Assembly: GCF_046630445.1 (NCBI RefSeq) | Contig: NC_092336.1 | Coordinates: 205,997,001-206,061,000 of the forward strand | Direction of reading: 5' to 3' | DNA length: 64,000 nucleotides | DNA from: Rutidosis leptorrhynchoides | Lineage: Eukaryota; Streptophyta; Magnoliopsida; Asterales; Asteraceae | Shown here: positions 47,353 through 57,398 of the stretch, piece by piece | How positions within the stretch are numbered: position 1 is the first letter of the stretch | Layout: every line of letters starts with the position of its first letter | Notes under the pieces: model-generated | What the model was told of the DNA's origin: nothing | Database searches by the model: none | The model's input: the letters and a program-made list of their open reading frames with translations, nothing else | Made by a program: the position numbers and the translations under genes

Positions 47353-47387
47353 GTACCTACCCGTTAAATAAATTTCGTCCCGAAATT
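47353..47387 (-). other. Tekay-3 polypurine tract and stop-proximal hairpin
   Basis: On the minus strand the pol TAA overlaps AAATTTCGGGACGAAATTT, an 8-bp-arm inverted repeat (plus about 47369-47387), then TTAACGGGTAGGTAC reaches the LTR at 47353. The second part is the polypurine tract; an exact copy is found at 52116-52130. Confidence 0.75.
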
Positions 47388-50300
47388 TTAAGCTGTTGAA
47401 GGTGTTGACGAATCTTCTGGAAATAGATGCGGGTATTTCTTCTTCATCTGATCTTCACGCTCCCAGGTGAACTCGGGTCCTCTACGAGCATTCCATCGAA
47501 CCTTAACAATTGGTATCTTGTTTTGCTTAAGTCTTTTAACCTCACGATCCATTATTTCGACGGGTTCTTCGATGAATTGTAGTTTTTCGTTGATTTGGAT
47601 TTCATCTAACGGAATAGTGAGATCTTCTTTAGCAAAACATTTCTTCAAATTCGAGACGTGGAAAGTGTTATGTACAGCCGCGAGTTGTTGAGGTAACTCA
47701 AGTCGGTAAGCTACTGGTCCGACACGATCAATAATCTTGAATGGTCCAATATACCTTGGATTTAATTTCCCTCGTTTACCAAATCGAACAACGCCTTTCC
47801 AAGGTGAAACTTTAAGCATGACCATCTCTCCAATTTCAAATTCTATATCTTTTCTTTTAATGTCAGCGTAGCTCTTTTGTCGACTTTGGGCGGTTTTCAA
47901 CCGTTGTTGAATTTGGATGATCTTCTCGGTAGTTTCTTGTATAATCTCCGGACCCGTAATCTGTCTATCCCCCACCTCACTCCAACAAATCGGAGACCTG
48001 CACTTTCTACCATAAAGTGCTTCAAACGGCGCCATCTCAATGCTTGAATGGTAGCTGTTGTTGTAGGAAAATTCTGCTAACGGTAGATGTCGATCCCAAC
48101 TGTTTCCGAAATCAATAACACATGCTCGTAGCATGTCTTCAAGCGTTTGTATCGTCCTTTCGCTCTGCCCATCAGTTTGTGGATGATAGGCAGTACTCAT
48201 GTCTAGACGAGTTCCTAATGCTTGCTGTAATGTCTGCCAGAATCTTGAAATAAATCTGCCATCCCTATCAGAGATAATAGAGATTGGTATTCCATGTCTG
48301 GAGACGACTTCCTTCAAATACAGTCGTGCTAACTTCTCCATCTTGTCATCTTCTCTTATTGGTAGGAAGTGTGCTGATTTGGTGAGACGATCAACTATTA
48401 CCCAAATAGTATCAAAACCACTTGCAGTCCTTGGCAATTTAGTGATGAAATCCATGGTAATGTTTTCCCATTTCCATTCCGGGATTTCGGGTTGTTGAAG
48501 TAGACCTGATGGTTTCTGATGCTCAGCTTTGACCTTAGAACACGTCAAACATTCTCCTACGTATTTAGCAACATCGGCTTTCATACCCGGCCACCAAAAA
48601 TGTTTCTTGAGATCCTTGTACATCTTCCCCGTTCCAGGATGTATTGAGTATCTGGTTTTATGAGCTTCTCTAAGTACCATTTCTCTCATATCTCCAAATT
48701 TTGGTACCCAAATCCTTTCAGCCCTATACCGGGTTCCGTCTTCCCGAATATTAAGATGCTTCTCCGATCCTTTGGGTAATTCATCCTTTAAATTTCCCTC
48801 TTTTAAAACTCCTTGTTGCGCCTCCTTTATTTGAGTAGTAATGTTATTATGAATCATTATATTCATAGATTTTACTCGAATGGGTTCTCTATCCTTCCTG
48901 CTCAAGGCATCGGCTACCACATTTGCCTTCCCCGGGTGGTAACGAATCTCAAAATCGTAATCATTCAATAATTCAATCCACCTACGCTGCCTCATATTCA
49001 GTTGTTTCTGATTAAATATGTGTTGAAGACTTTTGTGGTCGGTATATATAATACTTTTGACCCCATATAAGTAGTGCCTCCAAGTCTTTAATGCAAAAAC
49101 AACCGCGCCTAATTCCAAATCATGCGTCGTATAATTTTGTTCGTGAATCTTCAATTGTCTAGACGCATAAGCAATCACCTTCGTTCGTTGCATTAATACA
49201 CAACCGAGACCTTGCTTTGATGCGTCACAATAAATCACAAAATCATCATTCCCTTCAGGCAATGACAATATAGGTGCCGTAGTTAGCTTTTTCTTCAATA
49301 ACTGAAATGCTTTCTCTTGTTCATCATTCCATTCAAATTTCTTCCCTTTATGCGTTAATGCAGTCAAGGGTTTTGCTATTCTGGAAAAGTCTTGGATGAA
49401 CCTTCTGTAGTAACCAGCTAGTCCTAAAAACTGGCGTATGTGTTTCGGAGTTTTCGGGGTTTCCCACTTTTCAACAGTTTCTATCTTTGCCGGATCCACC
49501 TTAATACCTTCTTTGTTCACTATGTGACCGAGGAATTGAACTTCTTCCAACCAAAATGCACACTTTGAAAACTTAGCGTACAATTCTTCCTTCCTCAATA
49601 CTTCTAACACCTTTCTCAAATGTTCACCGTGTTCTTGGTCATTCTTTGAGTAAATAAGTATGTCATCAATGAAAACAATGACAAACTTGTCAAGGTATGG
49701 TCCACACACTCGGTTCATAAGGTCCATGAACACAGCTGGTGCATTAGTTAAACCAAACGGCATGACCATAAACTCGTAATGACCGTAACGTGTTCTGAAA
49801 GCAGTCTTTGGAATATCATCTTCTTTCACCCGCATTTGATGATACCCGGAACGTAAGTCAATCTTTGAATAAACAGACGAGCCTTGTAGTTGATCAAATA
49901 AGTCGTCGATTCTCGGTAGTGGGTAGCGGTTCTTGATGGTAAGTTTGTTCAACTCTCGGTAGTCGATACACAACCTGAATGTACCATCTTTCTTCTTGAC
50001 AAACAAAACAGGAGCTCCCCACGGTGATGTGCTTGGTCGAATGAAACCACGCTCTAAAAGTTCTTGTAATTGGCTTTGCAGTTCTTTCATCTCGCTGGGT
50101 GCGAGTCTGTAAGGAGCACGAGCTATTGGTGCAGCTCCTGGTACAAGATCTATTTGAAATTCAACGGATCGATGTGGGGGTAATCCCGGTAATTCTTTCG
50201 GAAATACATCGGGAAATTCTTTTGCAATGGGAACATCATTGATGCTCTTTTCTTCAGTTTGTACTTTCTCGACGTGTGCTAGAACAGCATAGCAACCTTT

Positions 50301-51103
50301 TCTTATTAGTTTTTGTGCCTTCAAATTACTAATAAGATGTAGCTTCGTGTTGCCCTTTTCTCCGTACACCATTAAGGGTTTTCCTTTTTCTCGTATAATG
50401 CGAATTGCATTTTTGTAACAAACGATCTCCGCTTTCACTTCTTTCAACCAGTCCATACCGATTATCACATCAAAACTCCCTAACTCTACTGGTATCAAAT
50501 CAATCTTAAATGTTTCGCTAACCAGTTTAATTTCTCGATTCCGACATATATTATCTGCTGAAATTAATTTACCATTTGCTAATTCGAGTAAAAATTTACT
50601 ATCCAAAGGCGTCAATGGACAACTTAATTTAGCACAAAAATCTCTACTCATATAGCTTCTATCCGCACCCGAATCAAATAAAACGTAAGCAGATTTATTG
50701 TCAATAAGAAACGTACCCGTAACAAGCTCCGGGTCTTCCTGTGCCTCTACTCCATTAATATTGAAAACTCTTCCACGGCCTTGTCCATTCGTGTTCTCCT
50801 GGTTCGGGCAATTTCTAATAATGTGGCCTGGTTTTCCACATTTATAACAAACTACATTGGCATAACTTGCTCCGACACTACTTGCTCCGCCATTACTCGT
50901 TCCGACACCATTTGTTCCTTTCGTTCTATTAACCCCTGGTCCGTAGACCTCACACTTCGCCGCGCTATGACCATTTCTTTTACACTTGTTGCAAAATTTG
51001 GTGCAGAACCCCGAGTGATTCTTTTCACACCTTTGGCATAGTTGCTTCTGATTGTTGTTGTTGTTGCGGTTATTATTGTTGTTGGGATGATTGTTGTAGT
51101 TGC

Positions 51104-51143
<40 letters not shown>

Positions 51144-52013
51144 GGGCCGTTTGTTGTAGTTGCGATTGATGTTGCGATTGTTGGGATAATTGTTGCGATT
51201 ATTGTTGTAATTGCTGTTGTTGTTGTATTGGTGATTCTTATCACCGTTTTCCTCCCACTTTCTTTTGACTTGCTTCACATTGGCCTCTTCAGCAGTCTGT
51301 TCTTTAATTCTTTCTTCAATCTGGTTCACTAGTTTGTGAGCCATTCTACATGCCTGTTGTATGGAGGCGGGCTCGTGTGAACTTATATCTTCTTGGATTC
51401 TTTCCGGTAATCCTTTCACAAACGCGTCGATCTTCTCTTCCTCATCTTCGAATGCTCCCGGACACAATAGGCACAATTCTGTGAATCGTCTTTCGTACGT
51501 GGTAATATCAAATCCTTGGGTTCGTAACCCTCTAAGTTCTGTCTTGAGCTTATTGACCTCGGTTCTGGGACGGTACTTCTCGTTCATCAAGTGCTTGAAT
51601 GCTGACCACGGTAGTGCGTACGCATCATCTTGTCCCACTTGCTCTAGATAGGTATTCCACCATGTTAACGCAGAACCTGTGAAGGTATGCGTAGCGTACT
51701 TCACTTTGTCCTCTTCAGTACACTTACTTATGGCAAACACCGATTCAACCTTCTCGGTCCACCGTTTCAATCCGATCGGTCCTTCGGTTCCATCAAATTC
51801 CAAAGGTTTGCAGGCAGTGAATTCTTTGTAGGTGCATCCTACACGATTTCCTGTACTGCTAGATCCAAGGTTATTGTTGGTATGTAGCGCAGCCTGTACT
51901 GCGGCTATGTTTGAAGCTAGAAAAGTACGGAATTCCTCTTCATTCATATTCACGGTGTGTCGAGTAGTCGGTGCCATTTCCTTCAAAATAGTTAAATGGA
52001 ACAAGTTAATCAT
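47388..52013 (-). CDS. Tekay-3 gag-pol polyprotein, intact
   Basis: A 1541-codon frame without stops. The listed frame opens upstream; the likely start is Met13 (ATG at 51977, MAPTTRHTV). Domains: gag capsid about 60-240; poly-Asn and N/R-rich stretch 263-322; zinc knuckles at 326-337, 341-354 ([14 protein letters not shown]) and 389-402 ([14 protein letters not shown]); protease with DSGA at 447-450; RT 640-830 with FIDDI at 781-785; RNase H from 925 (D930); integrase zinc residues H1118, H1125, C1155, C1158; DDE D1188, D1249, E1285; GPF module 1422-1440; chromodomain-like end about 1480-1530. Every catalytic residue expected is present. It makes the particle, cDNA and integration machinery. 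Ends TAA at 47390-47388. Confidence 0.93.
51105..51143 (-). repeat. poly-Asn codon repeat in gag
   Basis: A run of about 13 AAC/AAT codons (GTTGTT... on the plus strand) encodes the asparagine tract at residues 291-303. It sits in a larger N/R-rich low-complexity region (51040-51230) between capsid and knuckles. Confidence 0.85.
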
Positions 52014-52318
52014 ACAGAATATTAAGAGTAGTTAATAGTATTTCGTAGCATAATATGAACTCATTTATAAAAGCTTTTTCTTCATATTAGCGTTTTATAA
52101 GTTTAAATTCGGGTAGTACCTACCCGTTAAGTTCATACTTAGTAGCTAATATACAATTCAACTACTACCATTCTATATGAAAAACTGATTATAATAATAT
52201 TTCGCGTTCAAACTTTTATACAATATTTTACAAACTTACAATACCGCTTATTTTACATAAAGCATGAAATATAGCACACAATAACTTTGATACAAGATAG
52301 TTGTGAAGACAATTCTAG
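52014..52318 (-). other. spacer between F-box ORF and gag
   Basis: AT-rich, about 300 bp. It holds the exact copy of the polypurine tract (52116-52130) inside a short inverted repeat CGGGTAGTACCTACCCG (52110-52126). No start codon with good context other than gag. Confidence 0.65.
52116..52130 (-). other. internal copy of the Tekay polypurine tract
   Basis: GTACCTACCCGTTAA (plus strand) matches 47353-47367 base for base; with one more A on the left the match is 16 bp. It lies between the F-box ORF and gag. It could prime plus-strand DNA as a central PPT, or it may mark the edge of acquired sequence. Confidence 0.7.
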
Positions 52319-53002
52319 CTAGTACACAAGTCGTTCAGCAAAGGCAATAAAGACAAGTAATTCATACGTCCAGAAACAAGTCATGCATTCTGGTTTTACT
52401 AGGACTACTTCCCATCCTTGGTCTTGTGCAACATAACCATTATGGCCGTTGATAAGACAGCGTGTTGTAACGTCATCAAAGGGACGAGGGTTACGTAATG
52501 TCCAACAGTCCCGTAATAATCTAAAAACCTCATTTCTTACCCCAATTACCGACTCCGTCACTTGTGGAAACGTTTTGTTTAATAGTTGTAGCCCGATGTT
52601 CTTGTTCTCACTTTGGTGAGAAGCGAACATTACTAATCCGTAAGCATAACATGCTTCTTTATGTTGCATGTTAGCCGCTTTTTCTAAATCACGAAGTCCA
52701 ATATTCGGATATATTGAGTCAAAATAATTTCTTAACCCGTTGCGTAAAATAGCATTTGGGTTCCCCGCAATATATGCGTCAAAGTAAACACATCGTAACT
52801 TATGGGTTTCCCAATGTGATATCCCCCATCTTTCAAACGAAAGTCTCTTATAAACCAAGATATTCTTGGAACGTTCTTCGAATGTCTTACAAACTGATCT
52901 CGCCTTAAATAGTTGTGCCGAAGAATTCTGGCCGACTCTAGACAAGATTTCATCAATCATGTCTCCGGGTAGGTCTCTTAAAATATTGGGTTGTCTATCC
53001 AT
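52319..53002 (-). CDS. F-box protein captured by Tekay-3
   Basis: A 227-residue ORF with ATG at 53002-53000. The F-box is at residues 7-55 (ILRDLPGDMIDEILSRVGQ, then FKARSVCKTFEERSK and YKRLSFERW). A SEL1/TPR-like segment lies at about 100-143 (DLEKAANMQHKEACYAYGL, IGLQLLNKTF). This order is that of the plant At2g35280-like F-box family, which act as SKP1-binding substrate adaptors in SCF ubiquitin ligases. The family's Cys-rich C-terminus is only loosely kept (RCLINGHNG, PECMTC). A splice-acceptor-like CTATTTTACAG ends 17 nt before the ATG. The frame is open and in the same direction as gag-pol, between the acidic ORF and gag. It is not a known retrotransposon protein; host origin is inferred. 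Confidence 0.8.
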   Translation of the reverse strand: MDRQPNILRDLPGDMIDEILSRVGQNSSAQLFKARSVCKTFEERSKNILVYKRLSFERWGISHWETHKLRCVYFDAYIAGNPNAILRNGLRNYFDSIYPNIGLRDLEKAANMQHKEACYAYGLVMFASHQSENKNIGLQLLNKTFPQVTESVIGVRNEVFRLLRDCWTLRNPRPFDDVTTRCLINGHNGYVAQDQGWEVVLVKPECMTCFWTYELLVFIAFAERLVY

Positions 53003-53139
53003 TTTGTGTTTTTAAACTGTAAAATAGACAAGAGTTAGATTCATAAAAAAAATACTTATTAATACAAGCAATTTTTACATATATCATAAAGCATAAGAAC
53101 ACTATATTCCATATATTACACCACACGAATACAACTATC

Positions 53140-53511
53140 TTATTCCGACTCGCTCGTTTCTTCTTCTTCGGTTTTGGTTCGTTTTGCCAAGTTTCTAGGG
53201 ATATATGATGTTCCCCTAATACGAGCCGTCGTTGTCCACATTGGTTTAGAAAAACCTGGTGGTTTAGAGGTTCCCGGGTCATTGTTATAACTTAAGGACT
53301 TCGGGGGTTGACGATACATATAAAGTTCATCGGGGTTGGAATTAGATTTCTCTATTTTTATGCCCTTTCCCTTATTATTTTCTTTTGCCTTTTTAAATTC
53401 AGTTGGGGTAATTTCTATAACATCATCGGAATTCTCGTCGGCATCCGATTCATCGGAGAATTGGTAATCCTCCCAATATTTTGCTTCCTTGGCGGAAACA
53501 CCATTGACCAT
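53140..53511 (-). CDS. acidic ORF, downstream frame
   Basis: A 123-residue ORF, from MVNGVSAKEAKYWEDYQFSD through an acidic DESDADENSDDV segment, a Lys-rich part (FKKAKENNKGKGIKIEK) and a tail rich in charged residues (KRTKTEEEETSESE). It starts 3 nt after the stop of the upstream acidic ORF and in another frame; an A-homopolymer just upstream would account for a one-base shift between them. No known domain. Low complexity and charge suggest a disordered protein. It precedes the F-box ORF by about 140 bp. Confidence 0.5.
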   Translation of the reverse strand: MVNGVSAKEAKYWEDYQFSDESDADENSDDVIEITPTEFKKAKENNKGKGIKIEKSNSNPDELYMYRQPPKSLSYNNDPGTSKPPGFSKPMWTTTARIRGTSYIPRNLAKRTKTEEEETSESE

Positions 53512-53513
53512 AA

Positions 53514-53756
53514 TTAACTTTGGTCGGTTGGTTGAGGATTTTTTTTTTTACTTAACCGTTTTATTATTTCCCCCACCGGTTCTATTTCTTCATCCGGTTC
53601 CGATTCTTCTTCCGGTTCCGATTCTTCTTCCGGTTCCGACTCTTCTTCCGGTTCCTCTTCGGGAACTTGTGAATCAGTCCACAAATCATTCCAATTTACA
53701 TTTGACTCTTCATTATTATTAGGTGAGTCAATGGGACTTGTTCTAGAGGTAGACAT
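53514..53756 (-). CDS. acidic ORF, upstream frame with EEESEP repeats
   Basis: An 80-residue ORF with ATG at 53756, the first ORF after the primer site. After a Ser/Asn-rich start (MSTSRTSPIDSPNNNEESNV) it has four tandem units of EEESEP type (plus strand about 53590-53665, 18-bp repeats). It ends beside a run of about ten A residues in minus reading (near 53540-53549). Reading past that run in the next frame would join it to the ORF at 53140-53511. Function unknown. Confidence 0.5.
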   Translation of the reverse strand: MSTSRTSPIDSPNNNEESNVNWNDLWTDSQVPEEEPEEESEPEEESEPEEESEPDEEIEPVGEIIKRLSKKKNPQPTDQS

Positions 53757-53950
53757 CTATCACATAATATCAAACACGTTAAGAGATTAATATATCACAT
53801 AATATTCATATGTTAAAAATATATAGTTTCCAACAAAAATGTTAAGCAATCATTTTTAAAGAAAACACGGTCGAAGTCCAGACTCACTAATGCATCCTAA
53901 CAAACTCGATAAGACACACTAATGCAAATTTTCTGGTTCTCTAAGACCAA

Positions 53951-53963
53951 CGCTCGGATACCA
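53951..53963 (-). other. Tekay-3 primer-binding site
   Basis: TGGTATCCGAGCG begins 2 nt after the 5' LTR. It resembles the initiator-tRNA-Met type TGGTATCAGAGC with one changed base, as seen in many plant chromoviruses. Confidence 0.7.
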
Positions 53964-53965
53964 AC

Positions 53966-56900
53966 TGAAATGTCCCGTTCTTATTGATTAAAAACGTTCC
54001 ATATTAATTGATTTCGTTGCGAGGTTTTGACCTCTATATGAGACGTTTTTCAAAGACTGCATTCATTTTTAAACAAACCATAACCTTTATTTCATCAATA
54101 AAGGTTTAAAAAGCTTTACGTAGATTATCAAATAATGATAATCTAAAATATCCTGTTTACACACGACCATTACATAATGGTTTACAATACAAATATGTTA
54201 CAACAAAATAAGTTTCTTGAATGCAGTTTTTACACAATATCATACAAGCATGGACTCCAAATCTTGTCCTTATTTAAGTATGCGACAGCGGAAGCTCTTA
54301 ATAATCACCTGAGAATAAACATGCTTAAAACGTCAACAAAAATGTTGGTGAGTTATAGGTTTAACCTATATATATCAAATCGTAACAATAGACCACAAGA
54401 TTTCATATTTCAATACACATCCCATACATAGAGATAAAAATCATTCATATGGTGAACACCTGGTAACCGACAATAACAAGATGCATATATAAGAATATCC
54501 CCATCATTCCGGGACACCCTTCGGATATGATATAAATTTCGAAGTACTAAAGCATCCGGTACTTTGGATGGGGTTTGTTAGGCCCAATAGATCTATCTTT
54601 AGGATTCGCGTCAATTAGGGTGTCTGTTCCCTAATTCTTAGATTACCAGACTTAATAAAAAGGGGCATATTCGATTTCGATAATTCAACCATAGAATGTA
54701 GTTTCACGTACTTGTGTCTATTTTGTAAATCATTTATAAAACCTGCATGTATTCTCATCCCAAAAATATTAGATTTTTAAAAGTGGGACTATAACTCACT
54801 TTCACAGATTTTTACTTCGTCGGGAAGTAAGACTTGGCCACTGGTTGATTCACAAACCTATAACAATATATACATATATATCAAAGTATGTTCAAAATAT
54901 ATTTACAACACTTTTAATATATTTTGATGTTTTAAGTTTATTAAGTCAGCTGTCCTCGTTAGTAACCTACAACTAGTTGTCCACAGTTAGATGTACAGAA
55001 ATAAATCGATAAATATTATCTTGAATCAATCCACGACCCAGTGTATACGTATCTCAGTATTGATCACAACTCAAACTATATATATTTTGGAATCAACCTC
55101 AACCCTGTATAGCTAACTCCAACATTCACATATAGAGTGTCTATGGTTGTTCCGAAATATATATAGATGTGTCGACATGATAGGTCGAAACATTGTATAC
55201 GTGTCTATGGTATCTCAAGATTACATAATATATAATACAAGTTGATTAAGTTATGGTTGGAATAGATTTGTTACCAATTTTCACGTAGCTAAAATGAGAA
55301 AAATTATCCAATCTTGTTTTACCCATAACTTCTTCATTTTAAATCCGTTTTGAGTGAATCAAATTGCTATGGTTTCATATTGAACTCTATTTTATGAATA
55401 TAAACAAAAAAATTATAGGTTTCTAGTCGGAAAAATAAGTTACAAGTCGTTTTTGTAAAGGTAGTCATTTCAGTCGAAAGAACGACGTCTAGATGACCAT
55501 TTTAGAAAACATACTTCCACTTTGAGTTTAACTATAATTTTTGGATATAGTTTCATGTTCATAATAAAAATCATTTTCTCAGAATAACAACTTTTAAATC
55601 AAAGTTTATCATAGTTTTTAATTAACTAACCCAAAACAGCCCGCGGTGTTACTACGACGGCGTAAATCCGGTTTTACGGTGTTTTTCGTGTTTCCAGGTT
55701 TTAAATCATTAAGTTAGCATATCATATAGATATATAACATGTGTTTAGTTGATTTTAAAAGTCAAGTTAGAAGGATTAACTTTTGTTTGCGAACAAGTTT
55801 AGAATTAACTAAACTATGTTCTAGTGATTACAAGTTTAAACCTTCGAATAAGATAGCTTTATATGTATGAATCGAATGATGTTATGAACATCATTACTAC
55901 CTTAAGTTCCTTGGATGAACCTACTGGAAAAGAGAAAAATGGATCTAGCTTCAATGGATCCTTGGATGGCTCAAAGTTCTTGAAGCAAAATCATGACACG
56001 AAAACAAGTTCAAGTAAGATCATCACTTGAAATAAGATTGTTATAGTTATAGAAATTGAACCAAAGTTTGAATATGATTATTACCTTGTATTAGAATGAT
56101 AACCTACTGTAAGAAACAAAGATTTCTTGAGGTTGGATGATCACCTTACAAGATTGGAAGTGAGCTAGCAAACTTGAAAGTATTCTTGATTTTATGAAAC
56201 TAGAACTTTTGGAATTTATGAAGAACACTTAGAACTTGAAGATAGAACTTGAGAGAGTTCAATTAGATGAATAAAATTGAAGAATGAAAGTGTTTGTAGG
56301 TGTTTTTGGTCGTTGGTGTATGGATTAGATATAAAGGATATGTAATTTTGTTTTCATGTAAATAAGTCATGAATGATTACTCATATTTTTGTAATCTTAT
56401 GAGATATTTCATGCTAGTTGCCAAATGATGGTTCCCACATGTGTTAGGTGACTCACATGGGCTGCTAAGAGCTGATCATTGGAGTGTATATACCAATAGT
56501 ACATACATCTAAAAGCTGTGTATTGTACGAGTACGAATACGGGTGCATACGAGTAGAATTGTTGATGAAACTGAACGAGAATGTAATTGTAAGCATTTTT
56601 GTTAAGTAGAAGTATTTTGATAAGTGTATTGAAGTCTTTCAAAAGTGTATAAATACATATTAAAACACTACATGTATATACATTTTAACTGAGTCGTTAA
56701 GTCATCGTTAGTCGTTACATGTAAGTGTTGTTTTGAAACCTTTAGGTTAACGATCTTGTTAAATTTTGTTAACCCAATGTTTATAATATCAAAAGAGATT
56801 TTAAATTATTATATTATCATGATATTATGATGTACGAATATCTCTTAATATGATATATATACATTAAATGTCGTTACAACGATAAACGTTACATATATGT

Positions 56901-57219
56901 CTCGTTTCAAAATCATTAAGTTAGTAGTCTTGTTTTTACATATGTAGTTCATTGTTAATATAATTAATGATATGTTTACTTATCATAATATCATGTTAAC
57001 TATATATATAACCATATATATGTCATCATATAGTTTTTTTTACAAGTTTTAACGTTCGTGAATCACCGGTCAACTTGGGTGGTCAATTGTCTATATGAAA
57101 CCTATTTCAATTAATCAAGTCTTAACAAGTTTGATTGCTTAACATGTTGGAAACATTTAATCATGTAAACATCAATCTCAATTAATATATATAAACATGG
57201 AAAAGTTCGGGTCACTACA
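53966..57219 (-). repeat. Tekay-3 5' LTR
   Basis: A 3254-bp LTR, the same length as 44099-47352 and apparently the same sequence. As the 5' LTR it supplies the promoter for the acidic ORF, F-box and gag-pol. A TATA-like run CCTTTATATCTAATC (minus strand, about 56328-56342) is followed by A/C-rich sequence and is a plausible transcription start zone. Confidence 0.95.
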
Positions 57220-57224
57220 ACAGG

Positions 57225-57398
57225 CAGTCTTCATTTCCTAAAAAAAATAAAAATTCAGAATGGGGGGAGAAGACTAGTTCTTTAGGGTCTGCTAGGGAAA
57301 GACCATTCGGGTTCCATTTTCGAGAACTACACGAAAACAGACAATCTAACTCTAACAGAAATACATATTATCCTTTAAAGACTTGATTCTCCCCACAC
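57225..57398 (-). other. Athila-2 spacer between pol and the small ORF
   Basis: It corresponds to 23183-23354. Plus strand CTCCCCACACTTAG at 57391-57404 gives the GTGTGGGGAG tract just after the pol stop. The displaced first codons of the small knuckle ORF are at its left edge. Confidence 0.7.

Larger units (their letters stand above)
44099..57219 (-). mobile_element. Tekay-type Ty3/gypsy element carrying an F-box gene (Tekay-3)
   Basis: A 13,121-bp element with 3254-bp LTRs (53966-57219 and 44099-47352) and the perfect target duplicate ACAGG (44094-44098 and 57220-57224). Order on the minus strand: LTR, primer site, acidic ORF in two frames, F-box ORF, internal PPT copy, intact gag-pol, PPT, LTR. 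LTR length, integrase type and the C-terminal chromodomain-like end indicate the Tekay/Del lineage. Matched ORFs in the two LTRs are identical and offset by exactly 9867 bp, so there are no indels and little or no divergence, which means a very recent insertion. It appears complete and possibly autonomous. Confidence 0.93.

Noticed and set aside
51042..51332. Plus-strand ORF of mostly Val/Ile and minus-strand Thr-rich ORF at the same place
   Set aside because: They are other-frame readings of the AAC repeat and N/R-rich region of gag-pol; the apparent membrane-like Val run is an artefact of GTT repeats.
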